Positions 12,242-19,484 of a DNA stretch of 22,440 nt are shown in pieces. The position numbers were made by a program, and so were the translations under genes. Source of the DNA: a virus. The notes beneath the pieces are model-generated. The model did no database searches and had not been told where the DNA came from. It worked only from the letters and a program-made list of their open reading frames with translations. Every line of letters begins with the position of its first letter. Within the stretch, counting starts at the first letter, position 1. The stretch lies in the IMG/VR virus record IMGVR_UViG_3300034101_003119, positions 1 through 22,440 of that record. One strand, written 5' to 3'.

Positions 12242-12262
12242 TTGCGCTCCGGCTGATAGCTT
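12234..12262 (+). promoter_or_regulatory. Probable leaderless promoter for the terminase genes
   Basis: TTGCGT (12234-12239), a 17-base spacer and TAGCTT (12257-12262), with six bases left before the ATG at 12269. No Shine-Dalgarno precedes that ATG. The element overlaps the last codons of the helicase gene. The spacing matches the Cro and portal promoters exactly, which strengthens an otherwise modest -35. Confidence 0.5.
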
Positions 12263-12268
12263 TTGCCT

Positions 12269-12676
12269 ATGGGTCGACCGACCAAATGCACGCCGGAAGT
12301 CACGGAACTCGTCTGCGAGGCCCTATCGTTTGGGGTGTCGTGGGAAGCCGCGGCAGCGCACGCAGGCGTCGCCGCTTCGACCGTTCACAACTGGATAGCG
12401 CAAGCTGCCGACGACGTTGACGGCGGCCAATATTCGGAGTTCTTGGAGCGGACAACGCAGGCGCGAGACGCCGCCGAGGTCCGCATGGCCCGCATCGTCA
12501 TCCAGGCCGCCGAGGACGGCGACGCCAAGGCCGCGCAATGGTGGCTGGAGCGTCGCCGCAGCGCGTCGTGGGGCCGTCAAGACTCCATGGCCGTGACGGT
12601 CGAGAAAGCCGACCCCGCGGCCGTTCTCGCTGCGGCCCTGACGAAGTTGGAGCCGCCTGCCGGTGCTGACCCTTGA
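12269..12676 (+). CDS. terS: Terminase small subunit
   Basis: 135 residues, consistent with small terminases. It recognises the packaging site on concatemeric DNA and hands it to the large subunit. The N-terminus MGRPTKCTPEVTELVCEAL is a common opening of phage small terminases, followed by a helix-turn-helix (VSWEAAAAHAGVAASTVHNWIAQA, about 24-47) for DNA binding. The middle is helical and probably oligomerises into a ring, and the end is a short tail. ATG 12269 is preferred over a TTG at 12263 because it starts the conserved opening and sits six bases after a -10-like element. It overlaps the large subunit by 14 bases. Confidence 0.85.
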   Translation: MGRPTKCTPEVTELVCEALSFGVSWEAAAAHAGVAASTVHNWIAQAADDVDGGQYSEFLERTTQARDAAEVRMARIVIQAAEDGDAKAAQWWLERRRSASWGRQDSMAVTVEKADPAAVLAAALTKLEPPAGADP

Positions 12677-14090
12677 CCGATGGCCCGACAAGGCGCCCCG
12701 GTGGTCATTGGAGGCCGCTCGGCGCGCGCTGAGTCCGCAGGGTGGGGCAATCGCATGGGCTGGCGGCAAGGGGTCGGCCAAGAGTGCCACGCTTTGCGCG
12801 CTCGTGGTCTACATCGCATCATCCAGGCCCGGCGCCGAATGCCTCCTCGGCATGGACTGCGCGAAGTCGCTGCGGGATATCCACCTGCCGATGTTCCTCC
12901 CGCTCGTCCGGTCGGTCGGTGGAGAGTGGCGGCCCTCGGACAATGAGGCGCGGTTGCCGAACGGCTCCATTGTTCGGTTGCGGCATCTCGACATCCCCGG
13001 CGACCCCGCGCTCGGTGGGTCGCCGGTCGAGGGCGGCAACTATCACCTCGTTGCGGCGGACGAATGCCAGCAGGTTGACCCGCGCTATTGGACGGTCTTC
13101 CAGGAGCGCGCCCGCGTCATGGTGACCGACATCGCCGGCCGCGAGTGCGCGCCGCTGGTCATCACGTCAGGGCTGCCGGTCGGAACCTGGTGGTGCGCCG
13201 CGACTGCGAAGGTGGGCGGCGTCGTATGGCGCCCGAAGACGCGCGAGAACACGAACAACGCGCCGGACTACGAGGCGCGGTTACGGGCGTCCATGACCGA
13301 AGCTCGAGCGCGAGCGATGATTGACGCCGAAGAACTCGCACCCGAGGGCCAGATCATCCCCGAGTACCGCGGCGAGATGGAGCCCCGCGGGTCGTGGGTC
13401 GACTGGTCGCCCGAGTGGGGCAAGACGCGCACGCTCCTGTCCATGGACCTCGGCGTCAACAACCCCCACGCGCTGCTCTTTGCCGAGGATGCCGAGCGCG
13501 GCCGGTGGGTGGTCATGCGCGAGTGGTACAGCACGGGGCGGCATGTGACCATCGGCGAAGTCTGCCGCCGCATCGCCCGTGACGTCGTGCCCCGGTCGAA
13601 GTGGGGCGGCGCCAAAGACCCGCGCATCCCGCTCGACGAACTCGTGACCGACCCCGCAGGCCGTTCGGTCTCGGCGCAGACGGGCTCGTCTGACCTTGAC
13701 CTGCTCGCCATGTCGCAGCCGGACGGCATCGGAATCCGCCCGCTTGTCGAGACGATTCCCGAGCGGCGTTCGGTCGTGGGGTCCTTGAATCGGATGCGGG
13801 TGGCCATCGAGCGCGGCCGGCTCATGTTCTCCGCGGAGATGATGCGCGCCGGGGCGATGGCGCCGGACGAGCGGTCGTTGCACAAGTCCCTGCTTGCGTA
13901 TCGGTGGGACCCCAAAGGCGTCGAGGAGCCCTACAAGGACGGAGTGTCAGACCATGCGGTCGATGCGCTTCGCTACGGATGGAGGCGCTTTGGGTGGCAC
14001 GACGTCGCCGACCCGCCCGCGCACATCGTCCAGTCGCAGCAACCCCGCAAGCTCCCCGCGGCCCTGCTCGCGTCACGGGGCGGACGATAG
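12663..14090 (+). CDS. terL: Terminase large subunit
   Basis: 475 residues, GTG start. It is the ATP-driven motor and nuclease that cuts and packages phage DNA at the portal. The ATPase domain has a Walker A variant GGKGSAKS (34-41) and Walker B with D133-E134 (LVAADE). The RNase-H-like nuclease has its three acidic motifs: D262 (SMDLGVNN), D330 (TDPAG) and D430 with D434 (DHAVDALRYG). The gene overlaps the small subunit by 14 bases, so the GTG is probably reached by translational coupling. Length and motif order are normal, and nothing appears broken. The assignment is firm; the packaging type (cos or headful) cannot be decided here. Confidence 0.95.
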   Translation: MLTLDRWPDKAPRWSLEAARRALSPQGGAIAWAGGKGSAKSATLCALVVYIASSRPGAECLLGMDCAKSLRDIHLPMFLPLVRSVGGEWRPSDNEARLPNGSIVRLRHLDIPGDPALGGSPVEGGNYHLVAADECQQVDPRYWTVFQERARVMVTDIAGRECAPLVITSGLPVGTWWCAATAKVGGVVWRPKTRENTNNAPDYEARLRASMTEARARAMIDAEELAPEGQIIPEYRGEMEPRGSWVDWSPEWGKTRTLLSMDLGVNNPHALLFAEDAERGRWVVMREWYSTGRHVTIGEVCRRIARDVVPRSKWGGAKDPRIPLDELVTDPAGRSVSAQTGSSDLDLLAMSQPDGIGIRPLVETIPERRSVVGSLNRMRVAIERGRLMFSAEMMRAGAMAPDERSLHKSLLAYRWDPKGVEEPYKDGVSDHAVDALRYGWRRFGWHDVADPPAHIVQSQQPRKLPAALLASRGGR

Positions 14091-14116
14091 GCGCAGGCTT
14101 TCACGAGCCCTCGCGC
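14091..14116 (+). repeat. Hairpin between terminase and portal genes
   Basis: GCGC (14091-14094) and GGCT (14096-14099) can pair with AGCC (14106-14109) and GCGC (14113-14116). The stem is interrupted and there is no T run, so terminator activity is doubtful. Confidence 0.25.
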
Positions 14117-14122
14117 TGATAG

Positions 14123-14151
14123 TTGAAAGTTATCACCGCCCCGTGTAGCGT
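14123..14151 (+). promoter_or_regulatory. Probable leaderless promoter for the head genes
   Basis: TTGAAA (14123-14128), a 17-base spacer and TAGCGT (14146-14151), then seven bases to the portal ATG at 14159. No Shine-Dalgarno lies in those bases. An inverted repeat TGATA-N9-TATCA (14117-14121 and 14131-14135) overlaps the -35 and could be an operator. It is the only noncoding stretch inside the head module and the most AT-rich there, which supports regulation at this point. Confidence 0.6.
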
Positions 14152-14158
14152 GGCGGCC

Positions 14159-15511
14159 ATGTTCGGCATCGTCGACAAGCTGCGGGCGAAGTTCATGCGC
14201 GACGACTCGCGCAGGGCCGACGCTCCCATCGGCCGTATCGGTGGCCCGACGACGACGAACGGCGCGGCCTACGAGCCCGCGCGCCGGTATCAGGCGCACC
14301 CTGACCGCATCCTCGCCATGCGGTCGGCGCTCGTCTGCCCCCCGGTGTACGTGGCCCTCGGCATGTGGCGCGACCTGATGCGCGTGCCGACGCCGCGAAT
14401 CGAGCCGGGCAAGGTGGGCGACGCCGAGCCGACGCCGAACGCCATCGCCTACGCCGAGCACGTCAAAGCTTGCCTCGGCATTGGCTCTGCGAGCCCCGCC
14501 GGAGTGCGGTGGTCGTCTCTGTGGGGAGAGCTTCTGGGCTCCGTCGAGTACGGATTCGGCGCGTGGGAGACCATCGCGGAGGAGCACCAAGGCGAGTGGT
14601 ACACGGTATTGAAGTACCGCGACCCCGCCAGCATCGCGTGGTGGGTCATGGGCGAGGATGAAGAACTCGCCGGGTGCGTGCAGCAACCGTTGTCCGGCTA
14701 CGGGCGCGGCGTCGAGATTCCCGCGTCGCAGCTGTTCCGGCTCACGTGGCGCCCCGTCTCCCGCTCCGACTTCTCCGGCATTGGCATCCTTCGCCCGGCC
14801 GCGACCCTCGCCGTTGACCATGCCGCCGCGGCTCAACTCCGCATCGTGGGCGTCCAGCGGTTCGCGGTCGGCACCCCGGTTGCCAAGGTGGACGCCGAGA
14901 CGGCCGCACGCCTCGGCCCGCAGGCAGTGAAAGACGCCGACGACATCGCGACGATGCTCAGTGACTACGCATCGAGCGACCGCGCCTATCTCGTCCCGCC
15001 GCCCGGGTGGGACGTGTCCATCTTCGGGGCCGACTACGACGTCAGCCGCATCAACGCAGTACTCGCCGACATCTCGCGGTCCATCTACGAGCTCGTCGCG
15101 ATGCAGTGGATGCTCTTGGGCTCCGGCGAGGGCGGCGGCTCATACTCGCTCGGCGAGACGCAGGTAGCAGCGTCGCGGCAGAGCGCGCAGGCCGTGTGCG
15201 ATTGGCTCGCGGAGGAGGTCAACGCCGGCCTGATTCCGCGCGTCGTGAAGTGGCGCTTCGGCGAGGTCGCCGCGGCGGACCTGCCGCGGCTGCACTTCGA
15301 CGGGCTCGCCTCGGAGGCGTTCGTCACGCATCTGAACGTCCTCGCGTCGCTCCAGGCAGGCGGAATCACGGCAATCGGCCCCGAGTCGCGCGCCAAGATT
15401 CACGCCGCGCTTGAGCTCGCCCCACCCGAAGAGAAGCGCAGCGTGGGCCTCGGCTTGCGCCCGCAGACCTCGGCCGCCCCACCCATGCCAACCCCCGCGG
15501 GGAGCCCATGA
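14159..15511 (+). CDS. Portal protein, Mu-like (DUF935 type)
   Basis: 450 residues. It forms the dodecameric ring at the head vertex through which DNA enters and leaves. The sequence fits the Mu-type portal family: a central WGELLGSVEYGFGAWETIAEEHQGEWYTVLKYRDP block, LFRLTWRPVSRSDFSGIGILRPA, then a helical region leading to SIYELVAMQWMLLGSGEGGGSYSLGETQ. The C-terminus is a Pro/Ala-rich tail. ATG 14159 is chosen because it follows the promoter -10 by seven bases; an upstream in-frame TTG (14123) falls inside the -35. It lies directly after the large terminase, its packaging partner, and overlaps the protease gene by ATGA. Family assignment is from recalled pattern. Confidence 0.85.
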   Translation: MFGIVDKLRAKFMRDDSRRADAPIGRIGGPTTTNGAAYEPARRYQAHPDRILAMRSALVCPPVYVALGMWRDLMRVPTPRIEPGKVGDAEPTPNAIAYAEHVKACLGIGSASPAGVRWSSLWGELLGSVEYGFGAWETIAEEHQGEWYTVLKYRDPASIAWWVMGEDEELAGCVQQPLSGYGRGVEIPASQLFRLTWRPVSRSDFSGIGILRPAATLAVDHAAAAQLRIVGVQRFAVGTPVAKVDAETAARLGPQAVKDADDIATMLSDYASSDRAYLVPPPGWDVSIFGADYDVSRINAVLADISRSIYELVAMQWMLLGSGEGGGSYSLGETQVAASRQSAQAVCDWLAEEVNAGLIPRVVKWRFGEVAAADLPRLHFDGLASEAFVTHLNVLASLQAGGITAIGPESRAKIHAALELAPPEEKRSVGLGLRPQTSAAPPMPTPAGSP

Positions 15512-16803
15512 GCATCACGCTGCCCACGTCCGACGGCCAGAGCCTCGGTGACTTCATGGAAGAGTTGCGCGACGCGGTGACCATGCGCCTGCGCGGGTTC
15601 ACTCCGATGGGCAGCGAACCATGGATTCGTGTCGAGCACGACAGCCTGACCGGAGATACGGTCATCGGCGAGGTTTGCGCCACGGAGGACGACGCCTATT
15701 ACCGCATGAGCTACAGCCGCGGCGAGGACGGGCGCATCGTCCTGTCCGAACCTGTGCGCGTCGAGGAAGTCACGACCTACGTCGACGCCCCCGGCCCGCT
15801 GCCTCTCTCGGCCGTGCTCTGCGAAATGGCCCCGGTGCACGCTCCGGCCGCCGAGGGCCTGGTGCGGGGCAAGGTCGCGCAGTTGATGCGCGTCGGCCCA
15901 CTGCACGACGCCTATACCGGCGCGCACCTGCTCGACGTGACCGACGAACTGCTCGCGAGCATCGTCACCGCGGCCGGCGCCGGATTCAGCATTCCCATCG
16001 ACTACGCGCACGCTCTCTATGGCGCGCAGGCGGGCGGAACCGACGCTGCGGCCGTGCCTCTGTATGGCCGGGTAACCGCGCTCGAGCACCGCCCCGGCGA
16101 CGGTCTCTACGGCGTCCCCGAGTACACCGCGGCCGGCGCTGCGATGCTCGGCGCGAACCCTGGGCTTCTCTTCTTCAGCCCGACCCTTGTCGGCACCATG
16201 CACGACCCGGCGACGGGCAAGCCGCTCGGGCGCGGGCTCCATTCCGTGAGCCTGACGCCGACGCCGCGACAGAACAACATCGACTCACTGGCCCTCGCAC
16301 GGGCCGCAGCCGGGGCCGAGAGCCCCAAAGGAGGCCCCATGGGGTCCAATCAGGGGGCCGGCACCAACGCGCCGGCCGACGTGGTGACGCTCTCGCGCAC
16401 CGAGCATGACGCGCTCATGCTCGCCCGCACCGAGCGCGACGCCTTCAAGGCCAAGGCCGACGCCGCCGAGGCCGACGTCGTGGCGCTCGCGCAGCGTCTC
16501 GACGCCGTGGAGAAGGCCCGGCACGCCGAGGCCGTCGCCGCCGAGGTCAAGGGCTTCGAGGCCAAGGGGCACATCATCCCCGACGCCCTCAAGGCCGACG
16601 TGCTCTCCATGAGCGCCGAGGTCCGCGCCCGCGTGCTCGGCTCGACCGAGAAGCGCGCGGTGGTGGCGCTCGGCCACGGGCAGACGGCCGAGGCGGTCAA
16701 CCTCGACTCGCCCGACGCCATCCGCGCCGCGGTCAAGCTGGCCCGCGAGAAGGGCCTCGACTTCAACGCCGCCCGTGCGGCCATCGCCGAGGGCAAGGTC
16801 TGA
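15508..16803 (+). CDS. Head maturation protease fused to scaffold (Mu I-like)
   Basis: 431 residues, ATG overlapping the portal stop (ATGA). About 90 N-terminal residues (MSITLPTSDGQSL to VEEVTTYVDAP) form an extra domain of unknown role. Residues about 95-265 resemble the Mu protein I protease: SIPIDYAHALYG (161-172), GRVTALEHRPGDGLYGVPEYTAAGAAML, LLFFSPTLVG, then a C-terminal SVSLTPTPRQNN. From residue 278 on, the protein is a charged coiled coil (RTERDAFKAKADAAEADVVALAQRLDAVEKARHAEA) typical of scaffolding proteins. The protease should trim scaffold and capsid during head maturation. A strong internal start at residue 278 probably makes the scaffold separately. Catalytic residues are not certain from sequence alone. 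Confidence 0.82.
   Translation: MSITLPTSDGQSLGDFMEELRDAVTMRLRGFTPMGSEPWIRVEHDSLTGDTVIGEVCATEDDAYYRMSYSRGEDGRIVLSEPVRVEEVTTYVDAPGPLPLSAVLCEMAPVHAPAAEGLVRGKVAQLMRVGPLHDAYTGAHLLDVTDELLASIVTAAGAGFSIPIDYAHALYGAQAGGTDAAAVPLYGRVTALEHRPGDGLYGVPEYTAAGAAMLGANPGLLFFSPTLVGTMHDPATGKPLGRGLHSVSLTPTPRQNNIDSLALARAAAGAESPKGGPMGSNQGAGTNAPADVVTLSRTEHDALMLARTERDAFKAKADAAEADVVALAQRLDAVEKARHAEAVAAEVKGFEAKGHIIPDALKADVLSMSAEVRARVLGSTEKRAVVALGHGQTAEAVNLDSPDAIRAAVKLAREKGLDFNAARAAIAEGKV
16327..16334 (+). promoter_or_regulatory. Internal Shine-Dalgarno for the nested scaffold start
   Basis: AAAGGAGG ends four bases before an in-frame ATG at 16339. It is the strongest ribosome-binding match inside any coding region that I noticed, and it sits exactly at the boundary between the protease and scaffold parts. 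Confidence 0.72.
16339..16803 (+). CDS. Nested scaffold protein (internal in-frame start)
   Basis: 154 residues identical to the C-terminal part of the protease gene, beginning MGSNQGAGTNAPAD. The start is supported by AAAGGAGG four bases upstream, by the reading frame (it is codon 278 of the larger gene), and by the domain boundary: a flexible Gly/Asn/Pro stretch, then the coiled coil. Lambda C/Nu3 and Mu I/Z show the same design, in which the free scaffold is made in excess over the protease-scaffold fusion. It would guide capsid assembly and then be degraded. Its C-terminal end (LDFNAARAAIAEGKV) probably contacts the capsid protein. Expression is predicted, not observed. Confidence 0.7.
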   Translation: MGSNQGAGTNAPADVVTLSRTEHDALMLARTERDAFKAKADAAEADVVALAQRLDAVEKARHAEAVAAEVKGFEAKGHIIPDALKADVLSMSAEVRARVLGSTEKRAVVALGHGQTAEAVNLDSPDAIRAAVKLAREKGLDFNAARAAIAEGKV

Positions 16804-16805
16804 AC

Positions 16806-17210
16806 ATGAACGTTCCCAGCGAGTGCATCGAACTGACCTGCATCGCGGACGGCGCCATCACCAACCGCCACGCGCTCAAGGTCACCGGCCAGAGCGGCGG
16901 CCTGCTGACGGTCGCCCAGGCGACCGCGGCCACCGACCTGTTCCTTGGGTTTGCGCGTGAAACGGTGGCCACCGGCAAGACGCTGCGCGTGGCCATCTCG
17001 GGCGTCTGCGAGGCCATTGCGAACGGCGTCATCACGGCCGGGACGCACAACCTTCTGTCCGTGACGTCGGACGGTGAGGTCGAGCCCTACGCGGTCGGCG
17101 ACTACCCGTGCGCGAAGTTCCTCGGCAGCAAGAAGAGCAGCGCCACCGCCGCGGCGAACGACGTGATCAGCGTCCTCATCGTCCACGGCTTCATCGACAC
17201 CATCGTCTAA
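16806..17210 (+). CDS. Head decoration / capsid cement protein (DUF2190-like)
   Basis: 134 residues, starting two bases after the scaffold stop. It is beta-rich and follows the DUF2190 cement-protein pattern: GQSGGLLTVAQATAATDLFLGFARETVATGKTLRVAISG, then GVITAGTHNLLSVTSDGEVEPYAVGDYPCAKFLG, and a final NDVISVLIVHGF strand. Such proteins bind the outside of the shell after expansion and stabilise it. The position between scaffold and major capsid genes is usual. The alternative call would be an uncharacterised head protein; structural fit makes cement the better one. Confidence 0.75.
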   Translation: MNVPSECIELTCIADGAITNRHALKVTGQSGGLLTVAQATAATDLFLGFARETVATGKTLRVAISGVCEAIANGVITAGTHNLLSVTSDGEVEPYAVGDYPCAKFLGSKKSSATAAANDVISVLIVHGFIDTIV

Positions 17211-17225
17211 ACGGAGGACTGACCA

Positions 17226-18257
17226 ATGCCCGTTTCCTACTCCAGTTACCGGCCGGTCGACCCCGTTTACACGGGGTTCCTGGCCACCACGGCGCCGGTG
17301 CAGTCCTTCGTGGGCCGCCTCGCCACGCCCCGCATCAGCGTCGACAACCCGAACTTCATCGGGAAGGTGTTCGTCGACACCCACGTGACCGGCATGGGGA
17401 CGCCGCAGTCCCTCGTGGCCACCCCTGGCGCCCCGCTGCCGACCATCACGACCGCGGACCCCGCGACCGTGACCTACACGTGCGTCCCCTACGGCCTCAA
17501 GAGCAACGGCATCCCGAAGCTCAGCGCCGCCCGCTCGCAGCTTCCGGTCGACCTCGTTCAGCGCGAACTGCGCATCCTGCGTGACTCGCTCGCCATCGCC
17601 GAGGAAATCCGGTACGCGACGCTGTACCAGACGACCGGCAACTGGACGACGACGGCCGCGTGCACCGCGCTCGGCACGGGTCTGAAGTGGAACGCGGCCG
17701 GCGCGCAGCCGTTGGCGGACCTCCGCGGCTACCTCGACACCGTGCGGCAGGCCGCGCACGGCAACGATGTGAACGCCATCATCCTGCCCTACAGCGTGGC
17801 GGTGGCGATGGGCAGCAGCGCCGAACTGCGCGGGGTCTACTACGGCACGGCGGCCGGGCTCGCGTCCGCGTCGCTGTCGATGGGCGTCGCCGACGTCGTG
17901 GCCGCGCTGCAGAATGCCCTCGGCGTCAAGGTCTACATCGGCAAGGGCCGGAAGAACACCGCCAACTTCGGCCAGTCGCACACCGAGGCCGAAATCTGGG
18001 CCGACACGGTGTGGGTCGGCTGCCTCGCCGCCGACGCCGTGGCCGATGGCGCCAGCGTCCGCACCCTCGCGACGGCGGCCCTCGCGGTCGACGAGATGTC
18101 CATCATGGGCGGCCTCGGCGACCTCGGCTACCTCTCGGCCGGCGTGGACGAGATTTCCCCGTCGATGGGCAACGTCTGGGTTCCCTACGTGCAGCACTCC
18201 TGCGCGGAGCTCGTCGTCAGCGCCGACCTCGGCGCGACCATCACGGACTGCCTCTGA
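17226..18257 (+). CDS. Major capsid protein
   Basis: 343 residues, the right size for an HK97-fold capsid subunit. Position after scaffold and decoration genes, a very strong Shine-Dalgarno (GGAGG at 17213-17217, eight bases before ATG) and a highly biased, smooth codon use all point to a highly expressed structural protein. Recognisable parts are an extended N-terminal arm, VPYGLKSNGIPKLSAARSQ with a following long helix (PVDLVQRELRILRDSLAIAEEIRYATLY, the spine helix), and a mixed P-domain-like region with DVNAIILPYSVAVAM and VKVYIGKGRK. It assembles on the scaffold around the portal. It resembles capsid proteins of phages with Mu-like portals rather than classic HK97 gp5. Confidence 0.85.
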   Translation: MPVSYSSYRPVDPVYTGFLATTAPVQSFVGRLATPRISVDNPNFIGKVFVDTHVTGMGTPQSLVATPGAPLPTITTADPATVTYTCVPYGLKSNGIPKLSAARSQLPVDLVQRELRILRDSLAIAEEIRYATLYQTTGNWTTTAACTALGTGLKWNAAGAQPLADLRGYLDTVRQAAHGNDVNAIILPYSVAVAMGSSAELRGVYYGTAAGLASASLSMGVADVVAALQNALGVKVYIGKGRKNTANFGQSHTEAEIWADTVWVGCLAADAVADGASVRTLATAALAVDEMSIMGGLGDLGYLSAGVDEISPSMGNVWVPYVQHSCAELVVSADLGATITDCL

Positions 18258-18517
18258 TGCGCTGCCGCTTCCTCCCCGAGCACCCCGGCGCGGTCTGCTA
18301 CGTCGGGCGGGTTCTCGTCCTTGCGGGCGAGACATGCGACGCGACCGCGGAGGAAGTGGCACGCATCGCCGGCCTCGTCCCTTGCGACGACGCCGCGGCA
18401 GCCGCTGCGGACTTCATCGGCGCCATCAGTGCGCCGACCCCGCACAACCCCGAAACCCTCGACGCTCCGGCCCCTGCGCCGGTCAAGCGTGGCCGCAAGG
18501 CCAAGGGCGAGGGCTGA
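18257..18517 (+). CDS. Small head-module protein with basic tail
   Basis: 86 residues; its ATG shares one base with the capsid stop (TGATG). The N-terminal half (CRFLPEHPGAVCYVGRVLVLAGETCDATAEEVARIAG) is a compact mixed domain, followed by an Ala/Pro-rich linker and a basic end (KRGRKAKGEG). Small proteins at this place sometimes aid head completion or bind packaged DNA; the basic tail would suit that. No family is recognised. Confidence 0.62.
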   Translation: MRCRFLPEHPGAVCYVGRVLVLAGETCDATAEEVARIAGLVPCDDAAAAAADFIGAISAPTPHNPETLDAPAPAPVKRGRKAKGEG

Positions 18518-18518
18518 A

Positions 18519-19484
18519 ATGACGGCAGACCTGCACGCATGCGCGAGCGGGCCTGTCGTCCCGTTTCTTGACGCTCTGACCCTGGAGCAGCCCGGCCCCG
18601 GAGCACCCCGCGTGCCCGAGGCCGTGCGCCGATGGATGGCAGAGCGCGACGCGATTGCACAGGATGCAGGCGCTGGCGTCGAAAACGCGCTCCAGCGACT
18701 CGCAGACGGCCTCGGCAGTGCTCTCCTCGACTGGATTGAGCGCGGCGAGGGCGGCGACGTTCGCGGGCGTGTCTTGGCCATGAGCCTCGACGACGCGCTG
18801 ACCATCATCGACGACGTGAGCGACGGTGAGTTGCCCATCCTCGCCGAAGCCCGCGAGCAGTGGGCAGGCGAGTTGCGCAAGCTCGCCGACATGGCGTTGA
18901 CCAACACCGCCGAAGCCGCGGGCCTGCCTCTCACCGGCCTCGACGTCGAAGGGTGGACGGCTGTCCAGCGCGGCGCCCTCGAAAACGCTGCGTCGGCGTG
19001 GGACACGAACATCCGGCGCATCCTCGGCGATGCCCTGTTGCGCTCGTCGTCCGAGGCCATCTACGCGACGCCCGACGCCGTGCGTCAGCGCATCGTCGAC
19101 ATGGTGACCGACCTCACGCCGCAGATGGTGACCGAGGCGCGCACGGCAACCGCGGCCTACGACCGCATCATCAGCAACACCATTGCCGACGAGGTCGACC
19201 CCGAAGGTGATGTGTTCCTTTGGGTGTACTCCGGCCCGGTCGACGGCCTTCAGCGCCCGTTCTGCGCCTCCGCGACCGGCCTTGCGTTCACCCGCGACCA
19301 GGTGGCGATGCTGCGGAATCGAACGCCCGGCATGCCCGTGGCGGACTTCGCAGGCGGATACAACTGCAGGCACCAATGGCTGCACATGCTGCCGGGGCAG
19401 GCTGACCGCGCCGGGTTCAAGCGCGCAACCGCCGTTGACATCGCGCTCATCAACGCGCCGTCGCTGAAGAGGGGGCGCAAGTGA
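18519..19484 (+). CDS. Minor head protein, Mu gpF-like (head morphogenesis)
   Basis: 321 residues. The C-terminal 100 residues show the phage head morphogenesis domain: FLWVYSGPVDGLQRPFC (from residue 233), a middle with GLAFTRDQVAMLRN, and DFAGGYNCRHQW (N282-C283-R284-H285). The Asp/Cys and the closing H-x-C-R-like pattern match the Mu F / SPP1 gp7 family. The N-terminal 200 residues are helical. These proteins bind the portal and stay in the head in few copies. Its gene usually follows the portal gene; here it comes after the major capsid, an uncommon order. The ATG at 18519 lies one base after the previous stop. Confidence 0.75.
   Translation: MTADLHACASGPVVPFLDALTLEQPGPGAPRVPEAVRRWMAERDAIAQDAGAGVENALQRLADGLGSALLDWIERGEGGDVRGRVLAMSLDDALTIIDDVSDGELPILAEAREQWAGELRKLADMALTNTAEAAGLPLTGLDVEGWTAVQRGALENAASAWDTNIRRILGDALLRSSSEAIYATPDAVRQRIVDMVTDLTPQMVTEARTATAAYDRIISNTIADEVDPEGDVFLWVYSGPVDGLQRPFCASATGLAFTRDQVAMLRNRTPGMPVADFAGGYNCRHQWLHMLPGQADRAGFKRATAVDIALINAPSLKRGRK

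Noticed and set aside
16350-18362. Minus-strand open frame of 670 codons
   Set aside because: It runs antisense to the scaffold, decoration and major capsid genes, which have good ribosome-binding sites and family patterns. The product is His/Arg/Gly/Val-rich without any domain.
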